25,156 nucleotides of DNA from SBBV01 sp036555425 (lineage in GTDB: Bacteria; Pseudomonadota; Alphaproteobacteria; Bin65), in assembly GCA_036555425.1 (NCBI GenBank), contig DATBLL010000143.1, forward strand, positions 1-25,156, given 5' to 3'. Shown here piece by piece: positions 1 through 6,721 of the stretch. Position numbers and translations under genes: made by a program. Each line of letters opens with the position of its first letter. Within the stretch, counting starts at the first letter, position 1. The notes below the pieces were generated by a model. It searched no databases. It was not told the origin of the DNA and was given only the letters and a program-made list of their open reading frames with translations.

Positions 1-160
1 CGGCCGGCGTGGGCGCGCGCTTGCCCTTGTGCTTCGCGACCCAGTCCTCGGCCTTCTTGGGCGTGCGGTTGTAGACCGTCACCTCGTGACCGGCCTTGAC
101 GAGATGGCCCGCCATCGGGAAGCCCATCACGCCCAATCCCAAGAACGCAAGTTTCGCCAT
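1..160 (-). CDS. NAD-binding beta-hydroxyacid dehydrogenase (3-hydroxyisobutyrate dehydrogenase family), N-terminal fragment
   Basis: Only the first 53 residues are visible; the gene runs off the left edge. The protein begins MAKLAFLGLGVMGFPMAGHL. The GLGVMG stretch (residues 8-13) is the dinucleotide-binding glycine motif of the beta-hydroxyacid dehydrogenase family, and the following VYNRTPKKAE (34-43) is the usual end of the second beta strand, where an Asn-Arg pair suggests NADP rather than NAD. Members oxidise 3-hydroxyisobutyrate, tartronate semialdehyde or similar short hydroxyacids, or reduce glyoxylate/succinic semialdehyde. The substrate cannot be told because the catalytic lysine lies beyond the edge. 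The start is ATG, with GGGAG about 11 bases upstream. It diverges from the MetE-like gene across a 180-base gap. Confidence 0.85.
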   Translation of the reverse strand, partial: MAKLAFLGLGVMGFPMAGHLVKAGHEVTVYNRTPKKAEDWVAKHKGKRAPTPA

Positions 161-203
161 TGCCGTTTCGCTCCCGCGCGTTGCGATGAAAGGATGCACG
201 CGG

Positions 204-232
204 ATGATAGACAGGCGCGCGCGATGCGGCAA
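204..232 (-). promoter_or_regulatory. Candidate sigma-70 promoter for the hydroxyacid dehydrogenase gene
   Basis: Read on the minus strand there is TTGCCG (232-227), a 17-base spacer, then TATCAT (209-204), about 45 bases upstream of the ATG at 160. The boxes match the sigma-70 consensus reasonably and the spacing is ideal. Found by eye only. The upstream box overlaps a short perfect hairpin (222-239). Confidence 0.4.
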
Positions 233-340
233 CGCATCGTGGGCCGCGGCCCAAGCGGGGCGCGCCGCGATTTCGCTTGCGGCCCGCGCGCGGCCTGCCG
301 AGTATCGGCGCACACGAAACGCAACGCAGGGAAACGCGCG

Positions 341-1516
341 ATGTACACGGCCACCGCCAAGATCGTGCTGCCGACGACGATCACCGGCTCGCTGCCGCGG
401 CCGCACTGGTACACCGAGAATCTCGGCACGCGCCCGTTCCGCGACGCCATGGTCGATGCGCGCTTCCGCGAGCAGTATCTCGACGCGGTCGCGACCTACT
501 TGAAGGACCAGGAGATCGCCGGCCTCGACATCCTCACCGACGGCGACGCGCGCTTCGACCGCGACGTCGGCGGCCACAACTGGTTCTCCTATGCGCCGCA
601 GCGCATGAGCGGCTTCTCCGGCAGCACGGCCTACAAGGTCCAGGGCGGGCGCGCCGGCATGCCGGCGCAGCGCGGCCAGATTCTCCACGACGTGCTCGAA
701 GCCCGCATCATGCCCGATCTCACCGGCCCGGTCGGACGCGGCACCCTGCAATACACGGCGGTGTGGAAGGCCGCGCAGCGCATGACGGCGAAACCGGTCA
801 AGTTCGGCACCATCACGGCCGAGCTGATGACGCTCGCGGTGCGCGATCTCCACTACAAGGATGTGCGGAAGGCGATCCTCGCCGTCAGCGACGCGCTCAA
901 CGAGGAGCTGACCGACCTCGTCAACGGCGGCTGCAGCGTGATCCAGATGGAGGAGCCGCAGATCCACATGCTCGCGGCCAAGGGCATCGCCGACAAGGTG
1001 CTCACCACCGACTTCATGGTCGAGGTGTTCAACAATACGGTGCGCGGCCTCAGCGGCAAGGCCGAGATCTGGTGCCACACCTGCTGGGGCAACCCGGCGG
1101 CGCAGCGCATCTTCAAGGTGATGCCGAGCTACGCGCCGGCGCTGGCCCCGCTCTCCCGCCTCGACGCCGACGTCATCACCTTCGAGTGCTGCAGCATGGG
1201 CGGCTCCGACTTGGAGGCGATCGGCAAGGGCATCAAGGAGAAGAAGGTCGCGATCGGCGTCGTCGATCACCACACGCTGCAAGTGGAGACGCCCGAGCAG
1301 GTGGCCGGCCTCGTCCGCCGCGCGCTGAAGCACATTCCCAAAGAGCGCCTTGTGCTCTCGACCGATTGCGGCATGGGCCGCGAGGGCATGAGCCGCCGCC
1401 ACGCCTTCTACAAGATGGTCTCGATCGTCCAGGGCACGAACCTCGTCCGCCGCGAGCTCGGCCTGCCCGAGGCCGCGTGCCTCGCTGCCGACGATCGCTA
1501 TTCGATGGTGGAGTGA
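341..1516 (+). CDS. MetE-type zinc methyltransferase, catalytic domain only (cobalamin-independent methionine synthase II family)
   Basis: This 391-residue protein matches the C-terminal catalytic half of cobalamin-independent methionine synthase. The zinc site is complete: His246 and Cys248 (WCHTCWGN), Glu282 (FECCSMGG) and Cys343 (STDCGMGR). IQMEEPQ (201-207) corresponds to the IQIDEPA strand of MetE, and GVVDHHTLQVETPEQVA (306-322) to its GVxDxHS strand. The N-terminal half of full-length MetE, of about 350 residues, is absent. Family members of this length transfer alkyl groups to thiols: some remethylate homocysteine, others are epoxyalkane:coenzyme M transferases or have unknown acceptors. 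The substrate is therefore open. The frame is open upstream to 29, but I chose ATG 341: it fits the family N-terminus (TTITGSLPRP) and has AGGG about 10 bases before it. The SDR gene follows after 4 bases, so they are probably co-transcribed. Confidence 0.85.
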   Translation: MYTATAKIVLPTTITGSLPRPHWYTENLGTRPFRDAMVDARFREQYLDAVATYLKDQEIAGLDILTDGDARFDRDVGGHNWFSYAPQRMSGFSGSTAYKVQGGRAGMPAQRGQILHDVLEARIMPDLTGPVGRGTLQYTAVWKAAQRMTAKPVKFGTITAELMTLAVRDLHYKDVRKAILAVSDALNEELTDLVNGGCSVIQMEEPQIHMLAAKGIADKVLTTDFMVEVFNNTVRGLSGKAEIWCHTCWGNPAAQRIFKVMPSYAPALAPLSRLDADVITFECCSMGGSDLEAIGKGIKEKKVAIGVVDHHTLQVETPEQVAGLVRRALKHIPKERLVLSTDCGMGREGMSRRHAFYKMVSIVQGTNLVRRELGLPEAACLAADDRYSMVE

Positions 1517-1520
1517 CCCC

Positions 1521-2285
1521 GTGGCCGATGCCAAGCCGACTTGCGTCTTCGTCACCGGCGGCACCGCCGGTTTCGGCGCCGCCTGCGCGCGGCGCTATGT
1601 CAAGGCCGGGATGAAGGTGGTGGCGACCGGGCGGCGCGATGACCGCCTCGCCGCGCTGGCGAAAGAGCTCGGTCCCAATCTCCATCCGCTGCATCTCGAC
1701 GTGCGCGACCGCGCCGCGGTGGATGCGGCGGTGAAGTCCCTGCCCCGCCCGTTCGCCGACATCGACATCCTGGTCAACAATGCTGGGCTCGCGCTCGGCC
1801 TCGAGCCCGCGCACAAGGTCGATCTCGACGATTGGGAGACGATGATCGACACCAACATCAAGGGTGTCGTCTACTGCACGCGCGCGATCCTGCCCGGCAT
1901 GGTGGCGCGCGACCGCGGCCATGTCGTCAACATTGGCTCGGTCGCCGGCTCCTACCCCTATCCGGGCGGCAACGTCTACGGCGCCTCCAAGGCCTTCGTG
2001 CACCAGTTCTCGCTCAACCTGCGCGCCGATCTCCTGGGCTCGCATGTGCGCGTGACCTCGTTCGAGCCGGGCATGGCCGAGACGGAATTCGCGCTGGTGC
2101 GCTTCAAGGGCGATGCGCAGAAGGCCAAGATGCCCTACACCGGCTTGAAGCCGATGAGCGCTGAAGATATCGCCGAGTTGATCTACTACATCACCGCCGT
2201 CGTGCCGCCGCACGTGAACGTCAACCGCATCGAGCTGATGCCGGTGATGCAGGCGTTCTCGCCGTTCGCGTTCAAGCGAAGCTGA
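1521..2285 (+). CDS. Short-chain dehydrogenase/reductase, YdfG-like (NADP-dependent 3-hydroxy acid dehydrogenase type)
   Basis: A classical SDR of 254 residues. The cofactor motif is TGGTAGFG (12-19), followed by TGRR (36-39), whose arginines suggest NADP. NNAG is at 86-89, Asn112 in DTNIKG, catalytic Ser140 in NIGSVAG, and Tyr153/Lys157 in YGASK. The stretch FEPGMAETEFALVRFKGD resembles YdfG, the enzyme that oxidises L-allo-threonine/L-serine and reduces malonic semialdehyde; that specificity is inferred from resemblance only. The start is GTG at 1521; no in-frame ATG lies near. It follows the MetE-like stop by 4 bases and converges on the small gene at 2297 with only 11 bases between them. 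Confidence 0.88.
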   Translation: MADAKPTCVFVTGGTAGFGAACARRYVKAGMKVVATGRRDDRLAALAKELGPNLHPLHLDVRDRAAVDAAVKSLPRPFADIDILVNNAGLALGLEPAHKVDLDDWETMIDTNIKGVVYCTRAILPGMVARDRGHVVNIGSVAGSYPYPGGNVYGASKAFVHQFSLNLRADLLGSHVRVTSFEPGMAETEFALVRFKGDAQKAKMPYTGLKPMSAEDIAELIYYITAVVPPHVNVNRIELMPVMQAFSPFAFKRS

Positions 2286-2296
2286 AGCGCCGTGAA

Positions 2297-2476
2297 CTAG
2301 GCGTTGAGGCCGAGGTCCCGCTTGATGGCGTCGAGAACGGTGAGCCAAGTGTAGACGCCGTCGACGTCGCTGTTGCGCAGGAACAGGCGCACGCAGTCAT
2401 AGGCCACGTCCAGGGCGCCCCGCCCGTGGATGGCGATCAGCTGAGCAGCCGTGGTTTCGCTCGCAGACCAGGTCAT
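2297..2476 (-). CDS. Small hypothetical protein, 59 residues
   Basis: I do not recognise this protein with confidence. From ATG 2476 it has 59 residues; a TTG at 2497 would add seven. The sequence is a mostly helical, soluble small domain: ASETTAAQLIAIHGRGAL, then aromatic and aliphatic residues in a helix-turn-helix-like spacing (AYDCVRLFLRN, VYTWLTVLDAIKRDL). It has a distant feel of small alphaproteobacterial DUF proteins with an H-G-x-x-A core and a later W. Support for it being real: it fills the space between two solid genes, has clean start and stop codons, and has protein-like composition rather than the Arg/Pro/Ala-rich look of shadow frames here. It may be the last gene of the long minus-strand block, 97 bases downstream of the phosphatase. 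Confidence 0.55.
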   Translation of the reverse strand: MTWSASETTAAQLIAIHGRGALDVAYDCVRLFLRNSDVDGVYTWLTVLDAIKRDLGLNA

Positions 2477-2573
2477 GGACCCGTCGTCTCGCGCCAAAAT
2501 GCGGGCGCCGATATACGCGCGAAGCGTTACGCGAGCCTTAGCGCAGGGTTAGAAATCGGTTAACTCGCCGCCG

Positions 2574-3359
2574 CTACCCGCCGAAGAGCCGGCGCAGCTC
2601 GTGCCACGCCGCTTCACTCGGCGCCATCAGCAGCGGCACGGAGCGCGCAGCATCTGGGCGATAAGGCTCCTCGTCCCAATAGGCCGCGTGGCCGCCGGCC
2701 TCGCGCACGAGCAGCACGCCGGGCGCGTGGTCCCAGGGCAAGAGGCGCGTGAAGATCGCGTAGTGAATGCGGCCCGCGGCGAGGCCGAGATATTCCGCGC
2801 CGGCCGAGCGCTGGAAGCTCATCGGCCCCAGTTCGCGCTCGAGGCTCTTGAGGCGCGCATGCAGCGCCGGCGCGCGCCGCGCGCCCACATAGAGCACGCC
2901 GGTCATCGCTTTGAGCGGCCCGGCCTTCGCCATCGCGAGGCGGCGCCCGCCGCTCCAGGCGCCCGCGCCGCGCACGGCGATTTGCGTTTCGCCGTCGAGC
3001 GGATCGTGGATCCAGGCTGCCGCCGTCTCGCCGCGATGGACGAGCGCCACCATCACCGCGAAGCCGGTGCGGCTGTGGGCGAAATTGTGCGTGCCGTCGA
3101 GCGGGTCGAGGACCCAGCACCACTCGGCGGCGGCGATCGCGGCGCAGGCCTCGGCCTCGGCGCCGCCGCCCTCCTCGCCGACGACGCCGGCTTTGGGCAG
3201 CAGTGCGCCGAGCCGCTCGGTCAGAATCGCCTGACAGTGGAGGTCGGCCTCGGTGACGAGATCGTTGGGGCCGCTCTTCTGCCGGATGTCGCCCACGGCC
3301 AGCGATTTGAACCGCGGCAGCACCGCCGCCGCCGCGGCCGCGATCACGATGTCCCGCAC
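2574..3359 (-). CDS. Inositol monophosphatase family protein
   Basis: A Mg-dependent sugar/inositol phosphatase fold. Counting from the GTG at 3359 (261 residues), the metal site is seen as Glu62 in GEEGG, Asp85/Asp88 in DPLDGT (85-90) and Asp210 in PWDHAPG (208-214). Family members hydrolyse inositol phosphate, 3'(2'),5'-bisphosphonucleotides, or other small phosphate esters; the alphaproteobacterial copies near hflX are not assigned a firm substrate. The start is uncertain: no ATG exists in the frame after the hflX stop. GTG 3359 begins inside the first helix, whereas the residues before it (NVSATALPVDPAA) look like real protein, so a CTG at 3401 overlapping the hflX stop is possible. The frame stays open backwards through hflX, but that upstream translation is non-protein-like. 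Confidence 0.88.
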   Translation of the reverse strand: MRDIVIAAAAAAVLPRFKSLAVGDIRQKSGPNDLVTEADLHCQAILTERLGALLPKAGVVGEEGGGAEAEACAAIAAAEWCWVLDPLDGTHNFAHSRTGFAVMVALVHRGETAAAWIHDPLDGETQIAVRGAGAWSGGRRLAMAKAGPLKAMTGVLYVGARRAPALHARLKSLERELGPMSFQRSAGAEYLGLAAGRIHYAIFTRLLPWDHAPGVLLVREAGGHAAYWDEEPYRPDAARSVPLLMAPSEAAWHELRRLFGG

Positions 3360-3397
3360 GGCGGCGGGATCGACCGGCAGCGCCGTGGCGGAGACGT

Positions 3398-4768
3398 TCA
3401 GTGCCGGACCGCGCCGCTTTCGGCGCGGGGATGGCCGCCGTCGAGCTTGCTCGCGCGAGCGCGGAAGCGCGCGAGATCGGCGGCATCGATGCGCACGGTG
3501 ACGTGCGCGTATTCCTCGTCGTCGCGGCGGCCGACGACGTCGGCGTGGCGATAGAGCCAGGCGAGGCCGGCGCCGTCGCTGAGCGGCACCTTCACGACGA
3601 CGGTCGCGGCGCCGGCCGAGAGAATCGCATCGAGACGCTCGACGAGCATATCGCAGCCCTCGCCGGTCAGCGCCGACACGGCGACGCGCGGCGCGTTCGA
3701 TTGCGCGATCTGGTTCAAGAGCCGCGCGCGCTCGGCGGGATCGAGGCGGTCGATCTTGTTGAGCACTTCGAACAGCCCGCGCTCGACCTTTTCGCCGAGG
3801 CCGAGTTCGCGCAGCACCGCGTGCACGCTCTCGGCCTGCATCTCGGTGTCGGGATGCGCGATGTCGCGCACATGCATGATGACGTCGGCGCCGATCACCT
3901 CTTCGAGCGTGGCGCGGAACGCGGCGACGAGAGTGGTCGGCAGGTCGCTGATGAAGCCGACCGTGTCGGAGAAGATGGCCTTCCGCCCCGAGGGCAGCAC
4001 GCGGCCGCGCATGGTGGGATCGAGCGTCGCGAACAGCAGGTCCTTCGCCAGCACGTCGGCGCCGGTCAGGCGGTTGAACAGCGTGGACTTGCCGGCGTTG
4101 GTGTAGCCGACGAGGGCCACGACCGGATGCGGCACGCGCTTCCGCGCCTTGCGCTGGATGTCGCGCCGGCGCGTGACGGTCTCGAGCTCGATCTTGATCT
4201 TGGCGATGCGGTCGTCGATGAGGCGGCGGTCGATCTCGATCTGCGATTCGCCTGGGCCGCCGACGAAGCCGAAGCCGCCGCGCTGGCGCTCCAAGTGCGT
4301 CCAGCTCCGCACCAGGCGGCTGCGCTGATAGGAAAGATGCGCCAGCTCCACTTGCAGGCGCCCTTCGCTGGTGCGCGCGCGTTCGCCGAAGATCTCGAGG
4401 ATGAGGGCGGTGCGGTCGATGACCTTGCAGCTCCACGCCTTCTCGAGATTGCGCTGCTGCGTCGGCGCGATCGCGCAGTCGAACACCACGAGGCCCACCG
4501 CGTTGGCCTTCACGGCTTCCGCGATGCGCGCCACGGCGCCCTTGCCGATATAGGTCGCCGGCACGAGCCTCGAGATCCGCACGACCTCCTTGCCGAGCAC
4601 GGTCAGCTCGATCGCGGCGGCGAGCCCCGCGGCCTCTTCGAGCCGCGCCTGGGCGCGCGTTAACGCCTCGGCGTCGCCGCGCGACACCGGGTGGATGACA
4701 TAAGCGCGCATCGGCGGCCGGGCGGTCGCGACCGGCTGGCGGCGGGGTTTCTTGATGTCGTCGTTCAA
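3398..4768 (-). CDS. hflX: Ribosome-associated GTPase HflX
   Basis: At 456 residues it has the normal HflX length. The N-terminal HflX domain holds the signature FVGGPGESQIE (168-178) after the helical linker. The GTPase domain has Walker A GYTNAGKS (221-228), the G3 box DTVGF (268-272), G4 NKID (337-340) and G5 SAL (365-367). HflX binds the large ribosomal subunit and splits or rescues stalled ribosomes, especially under heat stress. It starts at ATG 4768, 20 bases after the hfq stop, and ends right at the phosphatase start, so hfq-hflX-phosphatase look like one transcript. The hfq-hflX pairing is the standard proteobacterial arrangement. Confidence 0.97.
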   Translation of the reverse strand: MNDDIKKPRRQPVATARPPMRAYVIHPVSRGDAEALTRAQARLEEAAGLAAAIELTVLGKEVVRISRLVPATYIGKGAVARIAEAVKANAVGLVVFDCAIAPTQQRNLEKAWSCKVIDRTALILEIFGERARTSEGRLQVELAHLSYQRSRLVRSWTHLERQRGGFGFVGGPGESQIEIDRRLIDDRIAKIKIELETVTRRRDIQRKARKRVPHPVVALVGYTNAGKSTLFNRLTGADVLAKDLLFATLDPTMRGRVLPSGRKAIFSDTVGFISDLPTTLVAAFRATLEEVIGADVIMHVRDIAHPDTEMQAESVHAVLRELGLGEKVERGLFEVLNKIDRLDPAERARLLNQIAQSNAPRVAVSALTGEGCDMLVERLDAILSAGAATVVVKVPLSDGAGLAWLYRHADVVGRRDDEEYAHVTVRIDAADLARFRARASKLDGGHPRAESGAVRH

Positions 4769-4788
4769 CGGCGGTGGGGATTCCGGCC

Positions 4789-5049
4789 CTAGCTGGCCGC
4801 CTGCGCCGCGTGCTCGGCCTCGGGATCGAACAGCTGCACCGGGGTCGCCGGCATCACGGTCGAGATCGCGTGCTTGTAGACGAGCTGCGAGTGCTGGTCG
4901 CGGCGGAGCAGAACGCAGAAATTATCGAACCAGGTGACGATTCCCTGCAGCTTCACGCCGTTGACGAGGAACACCGTGACCGGGGTCTTCTGCTTGCGGA
5001 TATGGTTGAGGAACTGGTCTTGGAGGTTCTGCGGCTTTTCGTTGGACAT
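4789..5049 (-). CDS. hfq: RNA chaperone Hfq
   Basis: An 86-residue Sm-like protein. The Sm1 part contains QDQFLNHIRKQKTPVTVFLVNG, with the proximal-face residues Gln9 and Phe40-Asp41 region (TWFDNFCVLL); the Sm2 motif is YKHAIST (58-64). The C-terminal tail after residue 66 is short, as is usual in alphaproteobacteria. Hfq hexamers bind small regulatory RNAs and U- or A-rich tails and control translation, including nitrogen-related genes in alphaproteobacteria. ATG 5049 is preceded by a CA-rich leader (CAACAACAACC) and AAAAAGG about 10 bases upstream, which may act as the ribosome site. It lies 86 bases downstream of the HAD phosphatase, the widest gap between ntrX and hflX, so an extra promoter there is possible. 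Confidence 0.98.
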   Translation of the reverse strand: MSNEKPQNLQDQFLNHIRKQKTPVTVFLVNGVKLQGIVTWFDNFCVLLRRDQHSQLVYKHAISTVMPATPVQLFDPEAEHAAQAAS

Positions 5050-5135
5050 CGCCGGTTGCCTTTTTGGTTGTTGTTGCGGTTCTCGTTGTTGCGCGCGGTT
5101 GCCTAGGCCGCTCGCCAGTCGAAGCCTGCCCGCCT

Positions 5136-5807
5136 TCATATGGTGAGGCCGCTTTGGCGGACAAGGTCTAGTACGTCCGCCAGACGATCGAGTTGCGCCT
5201 CGGGGTTCAGTTGCTTGATACGGTCCTCCTCGCCCGCCGCGGGCCCGACCAGAATGGCTATGCAACCCGCGTGCCGAGCGCATTCGACATCAATCGCAGC
5301 ATCCCCCACATACCACACGGTTTTGTAATCACTTATGCCCAATTCCTGTGTCGCAAGGTAAATAGGATCCGGCGCCGGCTTGTCGACCTTTGCGTCCCCG
5401 GCCCCCACCAGCCGCCCGAAATTGCGCTCCCAGCCGAGCTTGGCCGCCTCGGCGCGCAGCAGCGGACCGGTCTTGTTGCTGACGACCCCGAGATAGAGCC
5501 CTTGGCAGGCGAGGCGGCGCGTCACCCGCTCGGCTTCGGGCAAGGCGCGCAGGGTCTCGAGGTGGCTCGCGCGGTAAGTCGAATAGAAGATGTCGCGCGC
5601 CTCGGGCCAGCGTTCGCCGAACATGCGCGGAAAGGTGTCGCGCAGCGAGGCGCGCACGCGCATGCGGCACTCGTCCATGGTCCAGGCGGGGAACCCCATG
5701 GCGGTGAGTGCCGCGTTGAGCGCCGCCTGGATCGTGCCCCAGGTGTCGACCAGCGTGTTGTCCCAGTCGAACAGGATCGCGCGCGGCGGTGAAAGCTGCC
5801 AGCTCAT
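5136..5807 (-). CDS. HAD-superfamily hydrolase, phosphoglycolate-phosphatase-like
   Basis: A 223-residue HAD phosphatase with all four motifs: DWDNT (Asp14 nucleophile, Asp16 acid/base), motif II Ser110 in VVSNKT, motif III Lys around 140-143 (AKVDKPAPDP), and motif IV GDAAID (168-173). The cap (about residues 20-90) is a helical C1 cap, as in phosphoglycolate phosphatase and beta-phosphoglucomutase relatives. Substrate is inferred only from overall resemblance. ATG 5807 overlaps the dat stop codon in an ATGA quartet, implying translational coupling. It sits between dat and hfq, which are adjacent in the usual alphaproteobacterial order. Confidence 0.88.
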   Translation of the reverse strand: MSWQLSPPRAILFDWDNTLVDTWGTIQAALNAALTAMGFPAWTMDECRMRVRASLRDTFPRMFGERWPEARDIFYSTYRASHLETLRALPEAERVTRRLACQGLYLGVVSNKTGPLLRAEAAKLGWERNFGRLVGAGDAKVDKPAPDPIYLATQELGISDYKTVWYVGDAAIDVECARHAGCIAILVGPAAGEEDRIKQLNPEAQLDRLADVLDLVRQSGLTI

Positions 5808-6652
5808 GCGCGATGCGCGTGCTCGGCATAGAGGCGCTGCAGCGCCTTGGTGAGCGGCCCGGGCTTGCCGTCGCCGACTTGCTTGCCGTCGATGGCGACC
5901 ACCGGCGTCACCCAGGAGGTGGTGCCGGTGATGAAGGCCTCCGCGGCCGCCAGCGCCTCCCCCTTCGCGAACGGGCGCTCGACGAAGCGATAGCCCGCCT
6001 TTTCCGCCAAGGCCCGCACGGCGAGCCGGGTGATGCCGTTCAAGATCCGGTAGTCGGGCATGTGCGTGACCAGCTCCTTGGCCTTGGTCACGATCCAGGC
6101 ATTGCTCGCGGTGCCCTCGCTGATCATGCCATCGTCGTCGACGAGCCAAGCGTCGTAGGCGCCGGCATCGAGCGCCTGCTGCTTGGCGAGCACGTTGGCG
6201 GTCAGGTTCACGGTCTTGATGTCGCGCCGCTTCCAGCGGAGGTCGGGCAGCGTCACGATCGCGACGCCCTTTTCCATCTGCGCGAAGTTGGGCTGCATGC
6301 GCTTGGCGGTGATGACGAGCGCCGGCTGCGCGCCTTTCGGGAAGGCGTGGCCGCGCGGCGCCACGCCGCGCGTGACCTGGAGGTAGACGATTCCGTCGGC
6401 GACGCGGTTGCGCCGGATCACCTCGCGCATTGCCTCGCGCAGCGGCGCGCGCGTCATCGGCGCCGCGAGCTTCATTTCGCCGCGCGAGCGGTCGAGGCGG
6501 TCGAGATGTGGCAGCTCGTCGACGAGGTGCCCGCTCCTGACCGCGATCACCTCGTAGATGCCGTCCGCGAACTGGTAGCCGCGGTCCTCGATGTGCACCT
6601 GCGCGTCGCGGTGCGGCACGTAGCGGCCGTTGACGTAGGCGATGCGGGACAT
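5804..6652 (-). CDS. dat: D-amino-acid aminotransferase (fold-type IV PLP enzyme)
   Basis: A 282-residue class IV aminotransferase. The PLP lysine is Lys146 in RDIKTVNL, and the cofactor-pyridine glutamate is Glu179 in MISEGTASN. The residues that give D-amino-acid specificity in the Bacillus enzyme are in place: Tyr33 in GIYEV, Arg100 and His102 in APRGHAFP. It should interconvert D-alanine and D-glutamate with their 2-oxo acids. The frame extends to 6700, but I chose ATG 6652: the preceding residues come from the palindromic repeat at 6673-6698, and MSRIAYVNGRYVPHRDA is the family N-terminus. AGAGG lies about 11 bases upstream. A dat gene between trkA and hfq is a conserved alphaproteobacterial neighbour. 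Confidence 0.93.
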   Translation of the reverse strand: MSRIAYVNGRYVPHRDAQVHIEDRGYQFADGIYEVIAVRSGHLVDELPHLDRLDRSRGEMKLAAPMTRAPLREAMREVIRRNRVADGIVYLQVTRGVAPRGHAFPKGAQPALVITAKRMQPNFAQMEKGVAIVTLPDLRWKRRDIKTVNLTANVLAKQQALDAGAYDAWLVDDDGMISEGTASNAWIVTKAKELVTHMPDYRILNGITRLAVRALAEKAGYRFVERPFAKGEALAAAEAFITGTTSWVTPVVAIDGKQVGDGKPGPLTKALQRLYAEHAHRA

Positions 6653-6672
6653 GCCCGTTCCCAACCTCTCGT

Positions 6673-6698
6673 GTCGTCCCCGCTTTAGCGGGGGCGAC
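6673..6698. repeat. Palindromic element between trkA and dat
   Basis: The arms GTCGTCCCCGC and GCGGGGGCGAC pair over 11 positions with a single G-U wobble around a TTTA loop. Read on the minus strand it would translate as the VAPAKAG peptide that marks a common dispersed palindrome in proteobacterial genomes. No T-run follows on either side, so it is not a classical terminator; it may stabilise or attenuate the trkA-dat transcript. Only this one copy is in the window. Confidence 0.6.
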
Positions 6699-6721
6699 AA
6701 GTGTATTTACGACGTGGACTA

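Noticed and set aside
161..340. SAM or cobalamin riboswitch before the MetE-like gene
   Set aside because: No recognisable SAM-II, SAM-V or cobalamin core motif could be seen, only one short hairpin; a covariance search would be decisive.
2574..4436. Apparent hflX-phosphatase fusion in one open frame
   Set aside because: The part over hflX is out of the hflX frame and reads as Arg/Pro-rich shadow; the two proteins are separate genes meeting at 3398-3401.
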